NCBI GenBank assembly: GCA_030019255.1
Contig: JASEFK010000011.1
Span: 31,237-84,715, forward strand
DNA: 53,479 nucleotides
DNA from: Actinomycetota bacterium
GTDB taxonomy: Bacteria; Actinomycetota; Geothermincolia; Geothermincolales; RBG-13-55-18
Direction of reading: 5' to 3'
The notes beneath the pieces are model-generated. The model was not told where the DNA came from. It did no database searches and saw only the letters and a list, made by a program, of their open reading frames with translations. A program made the position numbers and the translations under genes. Shown here one piece after another: positions 7,944 to 16,225 of this stretch (position 1 is the stretch's first letter; each line of letters starts with the position of its first letter).

Positions 7944-9734
7944 ATGCTGGGAAGGATATTCAACCAACGCTACCGCCTGAAGGAGAAGCTGGGGAGCGGG
8001 GGGATGGCCGACGTTTATCTCGCCGACGACCTGCTCCTCGAGAGGGAGGTGGCGGTCAAGGTCCTGCATCCCCAGTACGCCGCGGACCCGGCCTACATCC
8101 AGAGGTTCCGGCACGAGGCCCAGGCGGCTGCTAACCTCAACCATCCCAACATCGTGAACATCTACGATTGGGGAAACGAGGGTGATCTCTACTACATCGT
8201 CATGGAGTACGTGGAGGGCCGTGACCTCAAGGAGGTACTGCGCAACGAGGGGCGCATTCTGCCGGAGCGGGCGGCGGAGATAACCGCCGAGGTATGCGCC
8301 GCCCTGCAGTTCGCCCACCGGCACAACCTCGTTCACCGGGACATAAAGCCCCACAACATCTTCCTCACCAGCATCGGCCAGGTAAAGGTTATGGATTTCG
8401 GCATCGCCCGGGAGGGCAACGGCAGCGGCTTCACGCAGACGGGGGTGGTGATGGGTACGCCCCAGTACATCTCCCCCGAACAGGCGCAGGGAGGCCCGGT
8501 TGACGGGCGCTCGGACATCTATTCCCTGGGCGTGGTCCTTTACGAGATGCTCACCGGGCGGGTCCCCTTCGACGACCCCAACCCGGTCACCGTGGCCTAC
8601 CGACAGGTTCGCGAGGACCCCATCCCCCCCTCGGTTATCGACCCCGAGATACCGCCCGCCCTGGAGGCGGTGGTCATGAAGGCCATGGCCAAGAACCCGG
8701 CCAACCGCTACCAGACCGCCCAGGAGATGAAGGCAGACCTGCTGCGCTTCCTCGAGGGTATGCCGGTGACCGCCACCCCGGTCCTCCCCGGGACCCCGGC
8801 ACCTGCCGCCGCCGCGGGCACGGAGCCTCGGAGGGGAGTTCCCTGGGGATGGATAGCGGCGGGCGTGGCGGCCTTCCTGGTCATCCTGGGCGTGGTGCTG
8901 TCCCTGGTGCTGACCGGAAGGGGGGCCAAGGTGGAGGTCCCCAACCTGCAGGGCATGACCGAGGAGCAAGCCCGCCAGACCCTGGAGGGACTGGGGCTCA
9001 AGCTGGGCCAGGTGGAAGATTATTACATCGAGGACCCCTCCGAGAAGGTGGGAGTGGTGGTGGCCCAGGACCCGGAATGGGGCACGCTGCTGCGCAAGGG
9101 AGAGAAGGTGAACGTAACCATCTCCCGGGAGATGAAGATGCCCGGCGTTGTCGGCATGAGCAGGGAGGCCGCCGAGGAGAAGCTGCGCGATGCGGGGGTC
9201 ACGATCATCGAGATCGTCAACAAGCCAGTGGATGACGAGGACAAAGTGGGCAAGGTCGTCTCCCAGGATCCCCCAGCGGGAAGGCTCATCAGCCCCCGCA
9301 CCAACGTGCGCCTGGAGGTGGGGGCGGAGATAAAGAAGGTGGCCGTGCCCAACGTGGTGGGCATGCTCAAGGATGACGCCGAGAGGACCCTGAGGAACGC
9401 CGGTTTCCAGGTAACGGTGACCGAGGAGGCCAGCACCGATGTGGAAAAGGGGAGGGTCATCAGGCAAAGCCCCCTGGCCAACCAGAAGGTGGCCGAGGGG
9501 AGCACGGTGACCATCGTGGTGAGCACCGGGCCGGCTACGGTCACCGTCCCCAACCTGGTGGGAAAGACCAAGGAGGAGGCCGAGAGCACGCTCAACGGCC
9601 TGGGCCTGGTGCCCAATGTCTCCTACGTCATCGACCCGGTGCACATGGGTAAGGTGGTGGACCAGGACCCGGCCGCCGGCACCGAGGTGGAGGAGGGGAG
9701 CACGGTGAAGATCGTGGTGGGGAAGATGCCCTGA
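7944..9734 (+). CDS. pknB: PknB-like transmembrane Ser/Thr kinase with four PASTA repeats
   Basis: The 596-residue receptor kinase starts at the ATG at 7944 after GGGAGG. The kinase domain is intact: GSGGMADVY, K39, E58, HRDIKPHN (131-138), DFG (151-153), activation-loop threonines in TQTGVVMGTPQYISPEQ. One membrane helix follows (about 304-326), then four extracellular PASTA units that should sense muropeptides or lipid II. It is the writer matching the FHA readers and the PP2C eraser upstream. A 248-nt gap separates it from the pseudokinase gene, so it may have its own promoter, although none is obvious. Confidence 0.95.
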   Translation: MLGRIFNQRYRLKEKLGSGGMADVYLADDLLLEREVAVKVLHPQYAADPAYIQRFRHEAQAAANLNHPNIVNIYDWGNEGDLYYIVMEYVEGRDLKEVLRNEGRILPERAAEITAEVCAALQFAHRHNLVHRDIKPHNIFLTSIGQVKVMDFGIAREGNGSGFTQTGVVMGTPQYISPEQAQGGPVDGRSDIYSLGVVLYEMLTGRVPFDDPNPVTVAYRQVREDPIPPSVIDPEIPPALEAVVMKAMAKNPANRYQTAQEMKADLLRFLEGMPVTATPVLPGTPAPAAAAGTEPRRGVPWGWIAAGVAAFLVILGVVLSLVLTGRGAKVEVPNLQGMTEEQARQTLEGLGLKLGQVEDYYIEDPSEKVGVVVAQDPEWGTLLRKGEKVNVTISREMKMPGVVGMSREAAEEKLRDAGVTIIEIVNKPVDDEDKVGKVVSQDPPAGRLISPRTNVRLEVGAEIKKVAVPNVVGMLKDDAERTLRNAGFQVTVTEEASTDVEKGRVIRQSPLANQKVAEGSTVTIVVSTGPATVTVPNLVGKTKEEAESTLNGLGLVPNVSYVIDPVHMGKVVDQDPAAGTEVEEGSTVKIVVGKMP

Positions 9735-9904
9735 GCACGGCCCGAAGCGGGTCCTGGCCCCACCCAACGGGAGGCGATAGATCTTTTCATCGTGCGAATA
9801 CCATTCGCTGCCGGCCCGCATCCACGCTTATCGACCGGAGCTCCGGCACGATAGTCCAACCAAATAATTCCATGTACAGCCTCGCTCTTGGAGAAAGAGG
9901 TTGC

Positions 9905-9913
9905 TGGTATAAT
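9905..9913 (+). promoter_or_regulatory. Extended -10 promoter for a leaderless transcript
   Basis: TGG followed by TATAAT (9908-9913) forms an extended -10. Only seven bases separate it from the ATG at 9921, so the expected transcription start falls on or next to the start codon. There is no ribosome site in that gap. Leaderless mRNAs are common in actinobacteria. Confidence 0.6.
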
Positions 9914-9920
9914 CGACCCC

Positions 9921-11102
9921 ATGGGTGAAGAATACGACGTGCTGGTAGTGGGCGCCGGCCCGGCTGGTTCCACGGCCGCCATGCTCCTTGCCGGGCGCGG
10001 CTTTCGCGTCCTGGTGGTGGACAAGGACCGCTTTCCCCGCGACAAGGTATGCGGCGACGGCATCGCCCCCCGCGCGGTGCACTCCCTGCAGGTCTTGGGG
10101 GTGGAGGAGGAGCTGGAGGGCAGGTTCCAGCGCACCCGCGGCATCCGCTTCTATGCCACCCGGGACGGGGTGACCGAGGTCCGCTACCCCATGGGTAGCC
10201 GCTACCCGGACCACGGCTACGTGGTGCCTCGCCGCGAGCTGGACGCTATCCTCCTGCGCCGGGCGAAGGAGAGGGGCGCGGAGGTACTCGAGGGATGCCG
10301 GGTGACCGGGCTCCTGGCCCCGGACGGCGGGAGAATCCCGGGGGTGCGGGCAGAGATGGACGGCGAGCGGCTGGAGCTTAGGGCCGGGTACATTCTGGGA
10401 GCCGACGGACCTTCCTCTGTGGTGGGAAGGGAGGCGGGCCTCCTCCGGAAGGACCCCCTTTACCTGGGGGTGTCGGTGCGCTGTTACATGCGCGGGGTCC
10501 GGGACCTGGCTGACTTCCTGGAGATCTATCCTGAGGACGCCATATCGCCGGGATGCGGCTGGATTTTCCCGGTCTCCGGGGATAGGGCCAATGTGGGGGT
10601 GGGCTTCATGCTCTATGCTCGTGAGACCAGGGACCTGAACCTGAACCGGCTCTGGAAGGCCTTTCTGCGGAATACCAGGCACGCGGCGCGGAAGCTGGCT
10701 TCCGCCGAGCCTCTGGGAAAGCCGCGCGGGGCGCTCCTGCGGGTGGGCCTGGGGGGCGCCTTTCCCCGCCTGGCCAACGTCCTTTTGGCAGGCGACGCGG
10801 CCTCCATGACCAATCCCATCAGCGGGGAGGGGATCACCTACGCCTTGGAAAGCGGCCGCTGGGCGGCGGAGACCCTGGCCGCGGCCCTGCACCGGGGCGA
10901 CCCGGAGATCCTTGCCCTGTACCCTGGGATACTGCGATGGTATTATGGAAGATATTTCCATTACGGGACCATGGCCATCCGCTACGGGAACCGGCCGGCT
11001 TGCGTCAACCCCCTGCTGGCGGTTACTTCCCGCATCCCACGCCTGGGGGACAAGATGGGGCGCTTCCTCATGAACTGCCGGCGCTCCGACCACCCCCTGT
11101 GA
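9921..11102 (+). CDS. Geranylgeranyl-reductase-family FAD-dependent oxidoreductase
   Basis: The 393-residue flavoprotein has an N-terminal Rossmann FAD motif (VVGAGPAGSTAA), the family motif around FPRDKVCGDGI, and the second FAD motif AGDAASMTNPISGEGI. This family reduces isoprenoid double bonds in geranylgeranyl or menaquinone side chains, or acts as related halogenase/hydroxylase-like enzymes. The exact substrate cannot be assigned. The start at 9921 is favoured over the in-frame ATG at 9888 because a -10 box sits just upstream of it. It stands alone, with gaps on both sides. A saturating role on menaquinone or membrane lipids would suit an actinobacterium. Confidence 0.85.
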   Translation: MGEEYDVLVVGAGPAGSTAAMLLAGRGFRVLVVDKDRFPRDKVCGDGIAPRAVHSLQVLGVEEELEGRFQRTRGIRFYATRDGVTEVRYPMGSRYPDHGYVVPRRELDAILLRRAKERGAEVLEGCRVTGLLAPDGGRIPGVRAEMDGERLELRAGYILGADGPSSVVGREAGLLRKDPLYLGVSVRCYMRGVRDLADFLEIYPEDAISPGCGWIFPVSGDRANVGVGFMLYARETRDLNLNRLWKAFLRNTRHAARKLASAEPLGKPRGALLRVGLGGAFPRLANVLLAGDAASMTNPISGEGITYALESGRWAAETLAAALHRGDPEILALYPGILRWYYGRYFHYGTMAIRYGNRPACVNPLLAVTSRIPRLGDKMGRFLMNCRRSDHPL

Positions 11103-11472
11103 GGACCGCGAAGCGGAGGCGGTTCGCGGAGTCCGATGCGTTCCGGGTCCGTGCCTTCCTCGGTACGCCTTCCCGGAATCGGAAACAGTGCGTGCGGCAT
11201 GACCGCCGCTTTGTGTCGCGTTGCGCCGTGGACACCGATAATGGGGAGAATGGCTTTCATGGTGATATCATGAGGGCGGCGGCCCTGGAGCGAATCGGGA
11301 AAGGAAACCGCCCCCCCGGCGGCCCGCGGGCAGGGAAGGAAGTCGCCGAACGTGAACCTGGATGCCGGCCGGGCCGCAGGGTCCGCGGCCGGGAAGAGGA
11401 GATGGCGGTGGGAGTCGGGCTTGGGCTTGCGGAAAGGCGGAGGAGGATGAAGACCCGGAGGCGGGGTAGGCC
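11103..11472. other. Intergenic interval without a convincing gene
   Basis: These 370 nt are GC-rich. A 70-codon Arg-rich frame starting at 11271 overlaps the next gene but has no family resemblance and looks accidental. I see no clear promoter or terminator. Confidence 0.5.
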
Positions 11473-12942
11473 ATGGGATTGAAGGTAACCTTCGTGTATC
11501 CCGATTTCTTCCAGTACGACGAGGAGCGTTACCTCCCGGAGGGGCGTATCTACCTGGGCATAGGCTACCTTTCCGCCTACCTGAAGCGGGAGGGGCACCG
11601 CACCTCCCTCATCCACCTGGTACGCCCGGTGGGAAGGGAGGAGCTCCTGGAGCGGGTGCGCGCGGAAGCCCCGGACGTCCTGGCCTTCTCCAGCACCACC
11701 CACATGTTCCCCCACGTGCGCCGGTGGGTGGGATGGATAAAGGAGGACATGGATATTTTTGCCATATGTGGGGGGGCCCACCCCACCCTGGACCCGGAGG
11801 GGGCCCTGCGGGAGGCTCCCCTGGACGCCGTGTGCCTGGGGGAGGGCGAGGAGGCGCTGGCCGAGCTGTGCGCGGCCCTGGAGGAGGGGAGGGATCCCAC
11901 AGGTATCCGGTCCCTGTGGATCCGCGTTGACGGGGAGGTGCGCCGGAACCCGGTGCGGCCGCTGGTGGAGGACCTGGACACCCTGCCCTTCCCGGACCGG
12001 GATATCTTCGACCCCGCCGACTTCTGTCCCCAGCAGCACGAGCGGGGGACCCTCATGGCCTCCCGGGGCTGTCCCTATTCCTGCACCTACTGTTCCAACC
12101 ACGCCCAGCGGAGCATCTACCCCAACAAGCGCAGGTACGTCCGCTTCCGGAGCGTGGACAACGTGATGCGGGAGATCAGACAGATCCTGGAAGCGGACGT
12201 GGAGGGGCGCCTGCGATACATACGCTTCGACGACGACATCCTCACCCTGGACCGCGAGTGGTTCCGGGAGCTCACCTCCCGCTACCGGCGGGAGGTGAAC
12301 CTCCCCTTTATCTGCAATTCCCGGGTCAACGTGCTGGACGAGGAGACGGTGAAGTCCTTCGCCGAGGCCGGATGCTCGGTGATCTGCATGGGCATCGAGA
12401 GCGGGAACGAGGAGCTGCGGCGCAGGGTGCTGGGGAGGCACATGTCCGACCGGGACATCGTTAGGGCCTTCCGCCTGTGCCGGGAATACGGCATCAAGAC
12501 CGTGTCCACCAACATGACCGGCCTGCCCGACGAGGACCTACCGGCCCTCCTGGACACGGTGAAGCTGAACGCCCGGGCCCGCCCCAACTGCCTGCAGGTG
12601 TCCACCTACCATCCCTATCCCAACACCCGCCTCTACGAGTACTGCCGGGAGCGGGGCTACCTCACCGGCAGGCACGTGGACACCATCTTCGACGGGCGCA
12701 GCGCCCTGGACGTCCCCGCCTTCCGCGACCCGGCCTACGCCTACGCCAAGGAGAAATTCTACCCCCTGGCGGAGCTCTATTCCCGCCTCTTCGAGGCCGG
12801 GCTGCCCGGGGAGGTGGCCGCGCGCTGGCTGGACCTGCTGTTCACCTCGGGAAGGATTCCCTGGAAGTGGCGGCACCGCCTCATCTCCCGCCTGGTGGAC
12901 TGGGCGGACCGTCACTCCCGCTTCGAGTGGATATATTATTGA
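11473..12942 (+). CDS. B12-binding-domain radical SAM protein
   Basis: The 489-residue protein has an N-terminal cobalamin-binding-like Rossmann domain (about 1-140, with CGGAHPTLDPEGAL and LGEGEEAL) and a central radical SAM domain whose cluster cysteines are C200, C204 and C207 (RGCPYSCTYC). Residues around CMGIESGNEELRR and the later TNMTGLPDED fit the Elp3/MiaB-like barrel. Members of this group do methylations and rearrangements in lipid, hopanoid or natural-product pathways. The substrate is unknown. It is a single gene, with a GGAGG box about 12 nt before the start. Confidence 0.85.
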   Translation: MGLKVTFVYPDFFQYDEERYLPEGRIYLGIGYLSAYLKREGHRTSLIHLVRPVGREELLERVRAEAPDVLAFSSTTHMFPHVRRWVGWIKEDMDIFAICGGAHPTLDPEGALREAPLDAVCLGEGEEALAELCAALEEGRDPTGIRSLWIRVDGEVRRNPVRPLVEDLDTLPFPDRDIFDPADFCPQQHERGTLMASRGCPYSCTYCSNHAQRSIYPNKRRYVRFRSVDNVMREIRQILEADVEGRLRYIRFDDDILTLDREWFRELTSRYRREVNLPFICNSRVNVLDEETVKSFAEAGCSVICMGIESGNEELRRRVLGRHMSDRDIVRAFRLCREYGIKTVSTNMTGLPDEDLPALLDTVKLNARARPNCLQVSTYHPYPNTRLYEYCRERGYLTGRHVDTIFDGRSALDVPAFRDPAYAYAKEKFYPLAELYSRLFEAGLPGEVAARWLDLLFTSGRIPWKWRHRLISRLVDWADRHSRFEWIYY

Positions 12943-13106
12943 CCGCCCAGGGCGTCGGGTTCGGCATCGCCGGTGGAGCCCGGGCCAGGGTTTTGTTCCC
13001 ATGCATATGTCGTTAATCGTTACCCGGCTGGCAACAGTAAGATACTGGTAAGTATGAACAGGTTCCCATTTTCCGCGGGTTTCAAGCCCCCCGGCCGGAA
13101 AAACGA

Positions 13107-13112
13107 TATAAT
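13107..13112 (+). promoter_or_regulatory. Predicted -10 element upstream of the zinc-ribbon family gene
   Basis: A TATAAT lies 84 nt upstream of the ATG at 13196, inside a locally AT-rich patch. No strong -35 is visible. Confidence 0.4.
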
Positions 13113-13195
13113 TGATAATCAATCTATGGCCATAATCCGGTTTGCGAGCCGCTTCGTGGGACGGTGATTCCGGCCAGCGGAGAAGGGGGGTTCCG

Positions 13196-14263
13196 ATGCC
13201 TAAGGTGAGATTGTGCCCGGAGTGCGGGGCTTCCCGGCGCATAGTCCGGGAGCACAGGTGGCTGAGCGACGGCACCATCGTGCAGACCAAGAACCCGGAC
13301 CATCGCATGGTCTTTATCGAGAATGAGAACATCAACGGCATCTTCCGCAACATCGAGGAAATCCTTTCCATGCCCATCGACCGCATCATCGTAGAGGCCA
13401 AGCGCAGGGCTACCTTCGACTTCGTGGACCACATCCTCCCCGGGGTGGTCAAGGCGGTGGTGCAGAGGGTGGGCATGAGGCCGGTGATACGCAACATCAC
13501 CGCCCTGGGAAAGGTGATGGGCTACGGGAACATCGAGCTGGCCAACCTGAGGCGGGTACACGACGAGGGGGATTACGTTACCATCCACACGCAGGGCATC
13601 TATTCCCTCCCCCTCTTCTGCGGTGACCTTGCGGGTTCCTTCAACGCCATCGACCGCCGGGAGGTGGCGGTAAGCCACCGGGAGCTGGGTCCCGAGGAGC
13701 ACGAGATTACCGGTTTCATCTCCGTGCATCCCATGGAGCTCATGGACCGCCTGAAGCCCATTCCCTACACCCACAAGCCGGGGGACATCGAGCTGGAGAG
13801 ATGCCCGAAGTGCGGGGGCCCGAAGGCGCTGGCCAACTACCGGTGGGACACGGAGCGGGGCATGATCCTCCACCGGGAGACCGGGAGGCGCATGGTCATC
13901 CTGGGGCCCTCCACCGTGGACACCATCATCGAGGAGCTCCAGAACGAACTGGGGGAGAGCATCCCCGAGGTGGTCATCGAGGCCCAGAGGCGCTTCGTTA
14001 GGAACGAGTTCTATTCCCTGGACGAGGCCCGCACCTTCGAGGATCTCCGCCGCGCCCTGGCCCTGCGCGGGCTGGGAAACCTGAGGGAGATGGACTGGGG
14101 CGCCGACCGGCTTCGCTTCCGCTTGGAAAACCCCTGCCTCTTCCTCCCCATGGTGGGACTGGTGCTGGGGGTCTTCGAGCTGGCCACCGGCAAGGAAGGC
14201 CGCGCGGAATGGGAGCTCCGCCCCGACGGCGACCTGGTGGTGGAGGTTAACTCCGTTTCCTGA
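13196..14263 (+). CDS. Zinc-ribbon protein of an unnamed family (paralogue of the gene at 18790-19929)
   Basis: The 355-residue protein starts at the ATG at 13196 behind AGAAGGGGGG. It has two CPxCG ribbons, CPECG near the N-terminus and CPKCG at about residue 203. Each is followed by a similar beta-rich stretch ending in a G-x-x-R-M-V-x-x-G/E pattern and an 'IEEL' helix, so the protein looks internally duplicated. Between them is a domain with YGNIELANLR and FCGDLAGSFNAI, loosely reminiscent of V4R ligand-binding domains. The same architecture recurs at 18790-19929. I do not know the function. Sensor or adaptor roles are possible. Confidence 0.7.
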   Translation: MPKVRLCPECGASRRIVREHRWLSDGTIVQTKNPDHRMVFIENENINGIFRNIEEILSMPIDRIIVEAKRRATFDFVDHILPGVVKAVVQRVGMRPVIRNITALGKVMGYGNIELANLRRVHDEGDYVTIHTQGIYSLPLFCGDLAGSFNAIDRREVAVSHRELGPEEHEITGFISVHPMELMDRLKPIPYTHKPGDIELERCPKCGGPKALANYRWDTERGMILHRETGRRMVILGPSTVDTIIEELQNELGESIPEVVIEAQRRFVRNEFYSLDEARTFEDLRRALALRGLGNLREMDWGADRLRFRLENPCLFLPMVGLVLGVFELATGKEGRAEWELRPDGDLVVEVNSVS

Positions 14264-14340
14264 TCCTTCCCGGTGCCACGGGTTTCCCGATCATTTAGGG
14301 GGGATTATTGCTTTCCTCCAGGGCGCGATACCCGCGGCAC

Positions 14341-14625
14341 TCACTCCCGGCAGGCGCAGGGGATGGAGCCGCAGCGCGGGCAGCCGGAGACGTACTTGCC
14401 CGCGGCGTCCTCCAGGTCCACGCCGCAGAGGTTGGCCAGGCTGGCCAGCCAGGCCAGTACGTCCGCGAACTCCTCGTCCAGGTCCTCGCGGTCACCGCTG
14501 CGCAGGGCCCGGGAAAGCTCGCCCACCTCCTCCACCAGCCAGGCGAAGGTGCCCGGGAGGCCCCGCCGCCGGTCTTTCTCGAGGAACGTCCTCCCGATGA
14601 TCTCCTGGAAATCCCTTATCTCCAT
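14341..14625 (-). CDS. MazG-like nucleotide pyrophosphohydrolase with C-terminal Cys cluster
   Basis: This is a 94-residue single-domain MazG-type protein. The metal-binding glutamates sit in LVEEVGELSRAL and in DLDEEFADVLAWL. Such enzymes hydrolyse (d)NTPs or related nucleotides to the monophosphate and pyrophosphate. The tail carries CPRCGSIPCAC, a probable small zinc site that is not usual for MazG. It is read from the minus strand and converges with the zinc-ribbon family gene. The upstream 290 nt before the tRNA region holds no other gene. Confidence 0.8.
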   Translation of the reverse strand: MEIRDFQEIIGRTFLEKDRRRGLPGTFAWLVEEVGELSRALRSGDREDLDEEFADVLAWLASLANLCGVDLEDAAGKYVSGCPRCGSIPCACRE

Positions 14626-14872
14626 CCCTGCTCCCTTCCGCTCGAAGGTCCCGGAAATGCGCTCCGCTCCACATCCCGAGGATCGGCACGTTCCTGCCTC
14701 TTCCTTTTGCGGGGATCCACCGGCTCCCCTTCCATAGGCCCGCTCCCACTGCGGGAACGGCCTTTAACGGCCAATGATCGATCTCTTCCACCTCCCACCT
14801 TCCGCTCTCGGATTAAGGGATCCACAACGTCGCTCCTGTCTCCCTCCAACCCCCAATCCTACTTCCATCTGC

Positions 14873-14878
14873 TATAAT
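14873..14878 (+). promoter_or_regulatory. Predicted -10 element for tRNA-Leu
   Basis: TATAAT lies 40 nt before the mature tRNA 5' end, in an AT-rich stretch. No consensus -35 is seen. Confidence 0.45.
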
Positions 14879-14918
14879 ATCTTCTGTAATCTTCTGTGCC
14901 CGGGAAAAACGGGCATGC

Positions 14919-15005
14919 GGGCGAGTGGCGGAATTGGTAGACGCGCTGGGTTCAGGGTCCAGTGCTCGTAGGGGCATGCGGGTTCGAGTCCCGCCTCGCC
15001 CACCA
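14919..15005 (+). tRNA. tRNA-Leu (anticodon CAG)
   Basis: The acceptor stem GGGCGAG (14919-14925) pairs with CTCGCCC (14995-15001), followed by discriminator A and an encoded CCA. The D arm contains GGCGGAATTGGTAGACGC, typical of tRNA-Leu. The anticodon loop TTCAGGG gives CAG, reading CUG. The long variable arm and the T loop (GGTTCGAGTCC) complete a class II tRNA of 87 nt. Confidence 0.96.
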
Positions 15006-15012
15006 GGCAAAA

Positions 15013-15035
15013 GAGGGCGGCCGCGAGCCGCCCTC
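15013..15035 (+). terminator. Strong hairpin just after tRNA-Leu
   Basis: GAGGGCGGC (15013-15021) and GCCGCCCTC (15027-15035) make a perfect 9-bp stem with a 5-nt loop, 8 nt after the tRNA. It lacks a good T run, so it is either a weak terminator or a 3'-processing structure. Confidence 0.5.
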
Positions 15036-15190
15036 GAATAGTTATGCCCTGGCGACGGGCAGGGCAGGCATGTCTCTTCGCACGGGGAGAAGGGCGGGTG
15101 TTCCAACCTTCGACCTGAGCTTGATACCGTCAGTTGCCCTTTGTATAGTGGCAGTGACCACTGGAATTTCATGGAGCGGGAAGCAGGTCC

Positions 15191-16225
15191 TTGTACGCGC
15201 AGACCAGGACACCGAGGTTCAGCAGGCGGCGCAGGAAGAGCCCGGCGCCGGCCATCGTCATCGCCGTTGCCCTGCTCATTTTAGGTTGCTGGCTTTTCAA
15301 CCTCACCTGCGGAAGGGGGAAGAAGGAAGACGCCTCCTCCCTGAGCGAGTACGCCAACCGGGTGAAGGCCCTAGTGGAGGCCTCCAACGGCATCGGCGGA
15401 TCCTTCGCCTCCCTGCGGGCCTCCCTGGCGGACCTCATAGCCGACACCGAGAACCTGGGGGCAAGGCTGGAGGAGCTGGAGGGCCAGGCCCTGGACCTCC
15501 TCGGCCAGGTGAAGGCGGTGGTTCCTCCCCGGAGCCTGGAGAGCGCCCACCAGGCCCTGGTCATCTGCTTCGAACAGCGTTACCGGGCCCTCAAGAATTA
15601 CCGCCCCGACATCATCAACGCCGTATCCGCCATGGAGGTAGACGTCTACGCGGAGAGCATAAGCCAGGATCTGCGGGAGCTCGTCTATTCCGACGGGAAC
15701 TACCTTTTCTTCCGCCGCGCCCTGGAGGACTTCCTGGCGGCCAACAACCTCCAGAACCTGAGCCTTCCCGATTCCATGTGGCTTGAGGACTGGGAAAGTG
15801 CCTCCGTTAACAGGGTGCGTTCTTTCCTGCAAGCCTTGAAGGGGACCGAGGTGCACGGAGTGGCGCTGGGAAAAATAACCTTTGACCCCGCGGGAATGGT
15901 GGTGCGGGAGGGCAAGGACGACGTGCACCGGCTTCCGGCTGTGGACGAGATCAGTGTGACCGTGGTGGTGGAGAATCAGGGCAACCGCCCCGAGAGCGGA
16001 GTTACCGTGACCCTGAGCCTCTACTCCAAGGTGAACACTACTCCCGTCCGCCAGAAGAAGACCATCGAGGAGCTCGGGCCCGGGGAGAAGGCGCAACTGG
16101 TGTTCAGCGGGCTGCGGCCCACCAAGAGGGGTGTGCGCAACATCTTGGAGATCAAGGTCGATCCGGTCCCCAAGGAGACCTTTCTCGACAACAACCAGAA
16201 GTTGATATACTTCACCTTAGGATGA
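15191..16225 (+). CDS. Membrane-anchored extracellular protein with C-terminal CARDB-like domain
   Basis: The predicted start is a TTG at 15191, giving 344 residues. A basic N-terminus is followed by one membrane helix (about 20-40) and a helical, coiled-coil-like region (about 45-120). The last 100 residues resemble an Ig-like CARDB/DUF11 domain (ISVTVVVENQGN, then ELGPGEKAQLVFSGL). It is probably exposed outside the membrane. Its stop overlaps the start of the histidine kinase gene (ATGA), so the three genes 15191-18559 look like one operon. A role in supplying or modulating the kinase signal is inferred from that. An upstream alternative start cannot be excluded. Confidence 0.72.
   Translation: MYAQTRTPRFSRRRRKSPAPAIVIAVALLILGCWLFNLTCGRGKKEDASSLSEYANRVKALVEASNGIGGSFASLRASLADLIADTENLGARLEELEGQALDLLGQVKAVVPPRSLESAHQALVICFEQRYRALKNYRPDIINAVSAMEVDVYAESISQDLRELVYSDGNYLFFRRALEDFLAANNLQNLSLPDSMWLEDWESASVNRVRSFLQALKGTEVHGVALGKITFDPAGMVVREGKDDVHRLPAVDEISVTVVVENQGNRPESGVTVTLSLYSKVNTTPVRQKKTIEELGPGEKAQLVFSGLRPTKRGVRNILEIKVDPVPKETFLDNNQKLIYFTLG

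Noticed and set aside
5473-9821. Very long minus-strand open frames (about 755 and 701 codons) opposite pbpA and the kinases
   Set aside because: They are mirror frames of GC-rich, strongly biased plus-strand genes whose products have full family motifs; the minus translations show no family and are His/Gly/Pro-rich.
11271-11482. 70-codon frame before the radical SAM gene
   Set aside because: Arg/Gly-rich, no ribosome site or family, and overlaps the next gene start.
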